Source: Candidatus Zixiibacteriota bacterium (lineage in GTDB: Bacteria; Zixibacteria; MSB-5A5; JAABVY01). Taken from it: a DNA stretch of 9,917 nucleotides. Under the pieces are notes generated by a model. That model was given only the letters and a program-made list of their open reading frames with translations, was not told the origin of the DNA and ran no database searches. The translations under genes were made by a program, and so were the position numbers. Positions 6,761-9,917 of this stretch are shown piece by piece. Position 1 is the stretch's first letter. Each line of letters starts with the position of its first letter. The stretch spans positions 1 to 9,917 of the forward strand of contig WJIM01000068.1 of assembly GCA_014730285.1 (NCBI GenBank), given 5' to 3'.

Positions 6761-6958
6761 AATGCTTCTCCATATTTTAGTTTTTCATTTCAAGCATTTA
6801 TTTTGCAAGCCCTGTGCCGTCCCGGCGGAGATTTGTAATTTGCTGAAAGCGAGTGGCTTAGATAGTGGTATTGCAGGATGAAATGTCATAAATATGCGCT
6901 AATTATGGGAGTTTGCCTATACTATTGGATGGAATACAATATTTAAATGCTGAAAATA
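6761..6958 (-). other. 198-base intergenic region upstream of the zinc-ribbon genes
   Basis: No coding signal is visible in either strand beyond weak overlapping frames. It should hold the 3' end of the membrane-protein transcript and the promoter of the zinc-ribbon pair. On the minus strand an AT-rich stretch with TTGCAA, TTGAAA and TAAAAT lies just before the GGAG of the 49-aa gene, but no pair of hexamers has correct spacing. I found no GC-rich hairpin with a T run. Confidence 0.4.
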
Positions 6959-7279
6959 TCAGGCTTTTATGAGGAATAGAAGCGAAAATGCTGCCCCCGC
7001 CACCGGCAGAACCGCAAGCAGGTTGACCGAGAAAAATGTTGTGGCGATATATCCCGCTACAAGTGCGGGAATAATTATAAATCGCAGCAGGTTGAAGGCC
7101 AGCTTGAAGATCTTGAAAATAATTACCAGCACCAGGATGACACCGCAGAGGTATATGCCGGTGGTTACATTCTCGCCGAATTGGGAAATCAGATAGTTAT
7201 GGTATTCGCCTGTCCGGGCGGCGGTTTCCCCAATAACCGAACCGAACCGCGATAAAACCAGATCGACTATGTTATTCAT
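6959..7279 (-). CDS. small inner-membrane protein with three predicted helices
   Basis: This 106-aa protein has a soluble, mildly polar N-terminus of about 40 residues with no signal peptide. Three hydrophobic stretches follow: about 41-63 (GIYLCGVILVLVIIF...), 65-84 (LLRFIIIPALVAGYIATTFF region) and 87-104 (LLAVLPVAGAAFSLLFLI). Lys and Arg occur in the linker after the first helix. I do not recognise the family. GAGG lies 5-7 bases before the ATG and is formed partly by the TGA stop of the preceding 74-aa gene (TGAGG), so the two should be translationally coupled. It may be the membrane partner of that small protein; this is inferred only from the arrangement. Confidence 0.72.
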   Translation of the reverse strand: MNNIVDLVLSRFGSVIGETAARTGEYHNYLISQFGENVTTGIYLCGVILVLVIIFKIFKLAFNLLRFIIIPALVAGYIATTFFSVNLLAVLPVAGAAFSLLFLIKA

Positions 7280-7287
7280 TTTCTACC

Positions 7288-7512
7288 TCATACTTCGATT
7301 TCTTCAACCGGTTCAATTGTCAATGATGATTCTCCCACCCTGGATAAACCAATCATACGCTGGGTCAGGAAATTCTGGGAGGTTATCCACTGCTGCGAGA
7401 GGTTCAAAACCTCTTCCTGGGCGACCTCGGTAATCCAGTCGATAGTGACCGCATCGTAATGTTCACCGTCGACCGTTAAATCATCCATTGATAATGTAAA
7501 TTTGACCTTCAT
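7288..7512 (-). CDS. small acidic protein of unknown function, 74 aa
   Basis: This 74-aa soluble protein begins MKVKFTLSMDDLTVDGEHYD and has two strand-like segments around a helix (residues about 26-45, EVAQEEVLNLSQQWITSQ). It ends with an acidic strand, EPVEEIEV. There is no signal peptide, metal motif or catalytic signature, and I do not recognise the family. AGGAGG precedes the ATG with a short 3-base spacer. It lies 8 bases upstream of the membrane-protein gene, whose Shine-Dalgarno overlaps its stop. The start region can pair with the leader (see the hairpin at 7510-7563), so translation may be controlled. Confidence 0.68.
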   Translation of the reverse strand: MKVKFTLSMDDLTVDGEHYDAVTIDWITEVAQEEVLNLSQQWITSQNFLTQRMIGLSRVGESSLTIEPVEEIEV

Positions 7513-7563
7513 AAGCCTCCTACCTTGTTGTCAATTCAAACGGTAGTAATTGCAAGGCTTATG
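7510..7563 (-). promoter_or_regulatory. leader hairpin that could mask the start site of the 74-aa gene
   Basis: On the minus strand CATAAGCCT (7563-7555) is the exact complement of AGGCTTATG (7518-7510), which contains part of the Shine-Dalgarno and the ATG. Nested inside, CTACC (7546-7542) pairs with GGTAG (7524-7520), just upstream of GGAGG. A competing pairing also exists: CCTTG (7557-7553) with CAAGG (7527-7523) would break the outer stem. The pairing is seen directly; a regulatory role such as translational control is inference and requires transcription to start upstream of 7563. Confidence 0.4.
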
Positions 7564-7797
7564 CCGCCCTAAAAAAAGCCCGGGAAAAGGTTATGCCGAG
7601 ACTGTAAGTTGTTGTTTATAAATAAATTATAGCATCAGCGCGTCCGGTTTCGGTGTGAAACAATTAAACAAATGCGATTCAAATATATCGGATCGTCTCC
7701 ATACCCTATTGGGGAGATAACAATATCATAATGGCAAAAATCCTTAAAAGATTTGTATAAATCAAAATGTAAACGTATACTCTTAGAGGGTGCTGAA
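7564..7797. other. intergenic region between divergent genes
   Basis: No gene is visible between the - strand 74-aa gene and the + strand Cys-rich gene. The region should contain both promoters. TATACT at 7776-7781 has TTGTAT 17 bases upstream (7753-7758), but initiation there would fall inside the Shine-Dalgarno of the + gene. TTATGCCG occurs twice (7559-7566 and 7591-7598), 32 bases apart. A weak bulged hairpin, CTCC/GGAG, lies at 7697-7715. None is strong enough to name. Confidence 0.4.
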
Positions 7798-8664
7798 ATG
7801 CGCAAAATATTGAAAAACCAATATAAACGTCACGATATCTTCACCTGCAACCATTCCGCTCATCATCGCTTCGGCGGCAATGTTTCGACTTACTATATTC
7901 TCTCGGAAAAGGAGTGCTATCCAGAGGGCTGTATCAATTTTATATGGCGCTGTCGTCTACTCAACAAAGGGCATGCCTGCCCCAAAAAGTTCACGCATGT
8001 GGGACGTAAGTGCTTTTCCTGCAAGGAATACTATGAAGAAAAATACTGCCAGCAGCCGAAATTAAAGGTCTGTGATGATGAGTATCGGGAATTTCTGCGT
8101 GAAAAGGAGGATTTCGATCACTGGGTCAGCCAGTATAACGGGCGTGAAGTTGAAATTGATGCCGGCGTATCCGCCATAAATCCCAGCCTGATTATGACCA
8201 ACGGCGGTAAAAAACCTAAATTCCGCTTTAACGGCTGGATTCTGGTATTCGAAAGCGTACATGTCGATTACGATCTTTTTGACGACACCGCCTTCGGCTG
8301 GATATCTCAGAAAACGCAGCGCGGACTTCAATTGGGGCGAGGGGCATCATTTGAGGCCAAGGCTAAATTCAATTTCGAACGCGGAAGGCTGAGGTTCAAT
8401 CGCATCCACAATTTCGAAATAAAAAGCGCCGGATTCGAGGCGCCTCCGGATATAAACGAAATCATGGTGGCCACCCAGACCGCCTCGCGCTTTCCGGTTC
8501 AACCGGATAAATGCATTCACTGCCCTGAGGGGGTGCTGGTGGATAACGTGGATTTTAAGAAAACGCGGAATGGACGCCGCAGAAATTTAGTTTGCCTTCA
8601 GGGCGTAAAAAATCCCTCAGAATGTATCTATCATCTTTCGGAAATACTGGATTCGGAGAAGTAG
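7798..8664 (+). CDS. Cys-rich metal-binding protein of unknown function
   Basis: This 288-aa protein is not one I recognise. The N-terminal part (17-92) is crowded with Cys: C17, C40, C45, C52, C61, C72-x2-C75, C84 and C92, together with His19, His22, His23, His59 and His67. This suggests one or two zinc sites or an iron-sulfur cluster. The middle (about 115-210) is a run of beta strands with RFNGWILVFESVHVDYD and a basic/aromatic segment near 181-205, which could be an OB-like barrel. The C-terminus has a second cluster: C239-x2-C242, C266 and C276. The ATG at 7798 has GAGGG 7 bases upstream; an in-frame TTG at 7753 would add 15 residues but lacks such a site. It ends one base before the convergent NUDIX stop. 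Nucleic-acid binding is a guess from basic residues and fold impression. Confidence 0.75.
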   Translation: MRKILKNQYKRHDIFTCNHSAHHRFGGNVSTYYILSEKECYPEGCINFIWRCRLLNKGHACPKKFTHVGRKCFSCKEYYEEKYCQQPKLKVCDDEYREFLREKEDFDHWVSQYNGREVEIDAGVSAINPSLIMTNGGKKPKFRFNGWILVFESVHVDYDLFDDTAFGWISQKTQRGLQLGRGASFEAKAKFNFERGRLRFNRIHNFEIKSAGFEAPPDINEIMVATQTASRFPVQPDKCIHCPEGVLVDNVDFKKTRNGRRRNLVCLQGVKNPSECIYHLSEILDSEK

Positions 8665-8665
8665 A

Positions 8666-9232
8666 TCAGTCGTCAAGAGAATCGAGAATCTTGAAAGCTT
8701 CTCGATGAAGGTATTCGCGGTAATGCAGTCCGCCCACATCGAGCTCGAGCATAATCTTTGCAAAATCCTCAAACTCATTGCGTCCGGCCAGATATACCTT
8801 TTTGATCTCATTAGTATCGATCGGCCTCAGCTCGCCCTCTCTCCAATCGGTTAAAAGCAGATGTGAGACCCAGTCGACACTTTGATTTTTGGAATAGAAG
8901 CGGACAAAGATCCGCAGAAAATACCGCAGAATCTCGATTTTACTGCCGGTCTCCTCATAGGCCTCGCGACGGGCGCCCTCTTCCAGGGTTTCGTCGGGAT
9001 GGATTCCTCCCGAAGGAACTCTGTAAAGGCCTTCAGGATACCAGGGCTTGGCATTGACAATCCATTTATTATCCTTGCGAATAAAAATTGTCACATCATG
9101 GCTGCGGCCGTGTTTCTGGCTGTCGAGAAGATTCTGATACTCTTTCGGATTCATCTCGAACGCCTTAAACTGCTCCTCCGGCCGTCCGTAGAGCCTCTCG
9201 AATTCCTGCAGATGTTCCTTAGTTATATACAT
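8666..9232 (-). CDS. NUDIX hydrolase
   Basis: This 188-aa protein has a complete NUDIX box at 75-96 (G-x5-E-x7-R-E-x-x-E-E-x-G: Gly75, Glu81, Arg89, Glu90, Glu93, Glu94, Gly96). This is the Mg-binding site for hydrolysis of nucleoside diphosphate-X compounds. Strands before it (DVTIFIRKDNKWIVNAKP, 46-63) and LYRVPSGG (69-76) fit the fold. An extra N-terminal helix region of about 44 residues with no known signature precedes the domain. The substrate cannot be assigned. The start has no clear Shine-Dalgarno, and the upstream DUF2914 gene ends 22 bases before it, so it is probably translated from the same transcript. An 8-bp inverted repeat (8681-8706) lies in its last codons. Confidence 0.92.
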   Translation of the reverse strand: MYITKEHLQEFERLYGRPEEQFKAFEMNPKEYQNLLDSQKHGRSHDVTIFIRKDNKWIVNAKPWYPEGLYRVPSGGIHPDETLEEGARREAYEETGSKIEILRYFLRIFVRFYSKNQSVDWVSHLLLTDWREGELRPIDTNEIKKVYLAGRNEFEDFAKIMLELDVGGLHYREYLHREAFKILDSLDD

Positions 9233-9254
9233 TCAGGGTTGTCAATTCCGGTTT

Positions 9255-9695
9255 TCAGCTCTGGCCTGCTTCGATTCTGAATTTCGACATGCCGAGCACA
9301 TTATAATTCGTATCGACTACATAAACAGTCCAGTCGCCGGTTTGTTCTGGAAGAATCGTTTGAAATGTAAATGCCCTGAAAGTTGGCGAGGTAATCTCGA
9401 TGGGGACCTTGGATTGCTCCTCCCCCTCATAATTCCAGATATGGTATATTTTGAAATCTTCAGCTTTTTCCGTGGCCACAGAACTCCAGCAATAAATCCT
9501 GCCAATGGTGTTTTCGAAAACAGAATCGACCTCAACCGGCATCCTGTCCTCGATTTGATTGGCCATTTTAATATTGACTTTAATCTGTTTCGGGCCTGAA
9601 ATCGTGTCTGATGTCTCTTTATTATCTTCCGGTAACGCTACGGTGAAAAGAAATAATATATATAAAGGCAGAAGCGCGCGAATCAAATATTTCAT
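9255..9695 (-). CDS. secreted DUF2914-domain protein
   Basis: This 146-aa protein has an N-terminal signal peptide or anchor (about 1-20, MKYLIRALLPLYILFLFTVA; no lipobox Cys). The DUF2914 domain follows. Its characteristic residues are GRIYCW (65-70), H85-x-W87 with NYEGEE (88-93), VPIEITSPTFRAF (97-109) and TGDWTVYVVD (119-128). DUF2914 is a beta-sandwich-like domain found at the C-terminus of secreted or periplasmic proteins; its function is not established. AGGA lies 8 bases before the ATG. The NUDIX gene follows after 22 bases, so they share a transcript, although one product is exported and the other cytoplasmic. It may act in envelope stress or assembly, but nothing in the sequence shows this. 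Confidence 0.88.
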   Translation of the reverse strand: MKYLIRALLPLYILFLFTVALPEDNKETSDTISGPKQIKVNIKMANQIEDRMPVEVDSVFENTIGRIYCWSSVATEKAEDFKIYHIWNYEGEEQSKVPIEITSPTFRAFTFQTILPEQTGDWTVYVVDTNYNVLGMSKFRIEAGQS

Positions 9696-9917
9696 CTGCT
9701 ATATCCTTAAGCTGCTTCCTTTCATAAAGTTAAATTATTACTGTTATTAATAATGATACGAAACCTTACGCTGACTATTAAGCATTATATAATGTTAAAT
9801 GCTTACCACCAGAGTAAATTTTATTTTTTCGGGAAGCGCTGATACTTCGAATTGCACAATCCCCTATTTCATGTATCGACAGTTATTTTCATCTCCAAAG
9901 AGGCGTAATTTGTTTTA
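9696..9917. other. AT-rich intergenic region upstream of the DUF2914 gene
   Basis: No convincing gene on either strand in these 222 bases. The region contains TATAAT-like sequence on both strands within a palindrome, TTATTAATAA at 9744-9753, and no hairpin with a T run. It probably holds the promoter of the - strand DUF2914/NUDIX operon; what lies to the right is outside the window. Confidence 0.5.
9779..9805. promoter_or_regulatory. inverted repeat with -10-like core, possible operator/promoter
   Basis: TAAGCATT (9779-9786) and AATGCTTA (9798-9805) form 8-bp inverted arms 11 bases apart. Overlapping this, CATTATATAATG (9783-9794) is a perfect palindrome that contains TATAAT in both directions. 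A -10 here on the minus strand would give a leader of roughly 80-90 bases for the DUF2914 gene, but the -35 position (CTGGTG) is poor. An operator for a dimeric regulator is possible; this is inference. Confidence 0.3.

Noticed and set aside
7586..7598. Imperfect direct repeat of 7554-7566 (11 of 13 bases)
   Set aside because: It is short, AT-rich in part and occurs only twice; there is no sign of an array or target-site duplication.
7756..7781. Sigma70-like promoter (TTGTAT / TATACT) for the Cys-rich gene
   Set aside because: Transcription would start within the Shine-Dalgarno, and the -35 matches only three of six consensus bases.
7753..7797. TTG-start extension of the Cys-rich gene
   Set aside because: No ribosome binding site precedes it, whereas GAGGG is well placed for the ATG at 7798.
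8681..8706. Inverted repeat ATCGAGAA/TTCTCGAT as terminator of the Cys-rich gene
   Set aside because: It lies inside the NUDIX coding end, has a 10-base loop, is not GC-rich and has no T run on either side; probably chance.
1..9917. Mobile elements, CRISPR, tRNA/rRNA, toxin-antitoxin or phage defence genes
   Set aside because: I found no transposase or integrase motif, regularly spaced repeats, cloverleaf or known defence domain on either strand.

Overview
The window comes from a Gram-negative-type (two-membrane) bacterium. An outer-membrane beta-barrel protein and three lipoproteins with recognisable lipoboxes support this. Base composition is moderate, gene packing is tight, and GTG and TTG starts are used. 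Tandem NTF2-like lipoproteins, a DUF2914 protein and many unrecognised short proteins would fit an uncultivated lineage of the FCB group (for example Zixibacteria or relatives). That placement is inference; no marker gene is present. I see no mobile element, phage gene, tRNA, rRNA or CRISPR array.

Region 1 (2-5291, + strand) is a run of seven closely spaced genes that reads like one operon. First comes the 3' part of a beta-barrel protein, open to the left window edge. Two tandem paralogous lipoproteins follow, overlapping it and each other. Then comes a four-gene metabolic group: a PdxJ-family protein, a ketol-acid reductoisomerase (IlvC-family) protein, a GNAT acetyltransferase and a SRPBCC/START-like ligand-binding protein. 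Both enzyme homologues are full length but have lost key catalytic residues of their namesakes. The PdxJ homologue lacks the equivalents of E. coli Glu72 and His193. The KARI homologue has His for the catalytic Lys and Gln for one acidic metal-site residue. They sit side by side with no other vitamin B6 or branched-chain amino acid gene. I think they may form an undescribed pathway rather than making PNP and valine/isoleucine, and this is the most interesting part of the window.

Region 2 (5290-7512, - strand) begins, at its downstream end, with an intrinsic terminator serving a DUF4878/NTF2-like lipoprotein. Upstream of that lie a 165-aa zinc-ribbon protein and a tiny 49-aa zinc-ribbon gene with the same Cys spacing. 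Next are a three-helix membrane protein and a 74-aa protein translationally coupled to it. The 74-aa gene has a leader hairpin predicted to cover its ribosome binding site.

Region 3 (7564-7797) is non-coding, followed by a + strand gene for a 288-aa Cys-rich protein that I do not recognise. It ends one base from a convergent NUDIX hydrolase gene.

Region 4 (8666-9695, - strand) holds the NUDIX hydrolase and, upstream in the same probable operon, a secreted DUF2914 protein. The last 222 bases are AT-rich non-coding DNA with inverted repeats, probably the promoter region of that operon.
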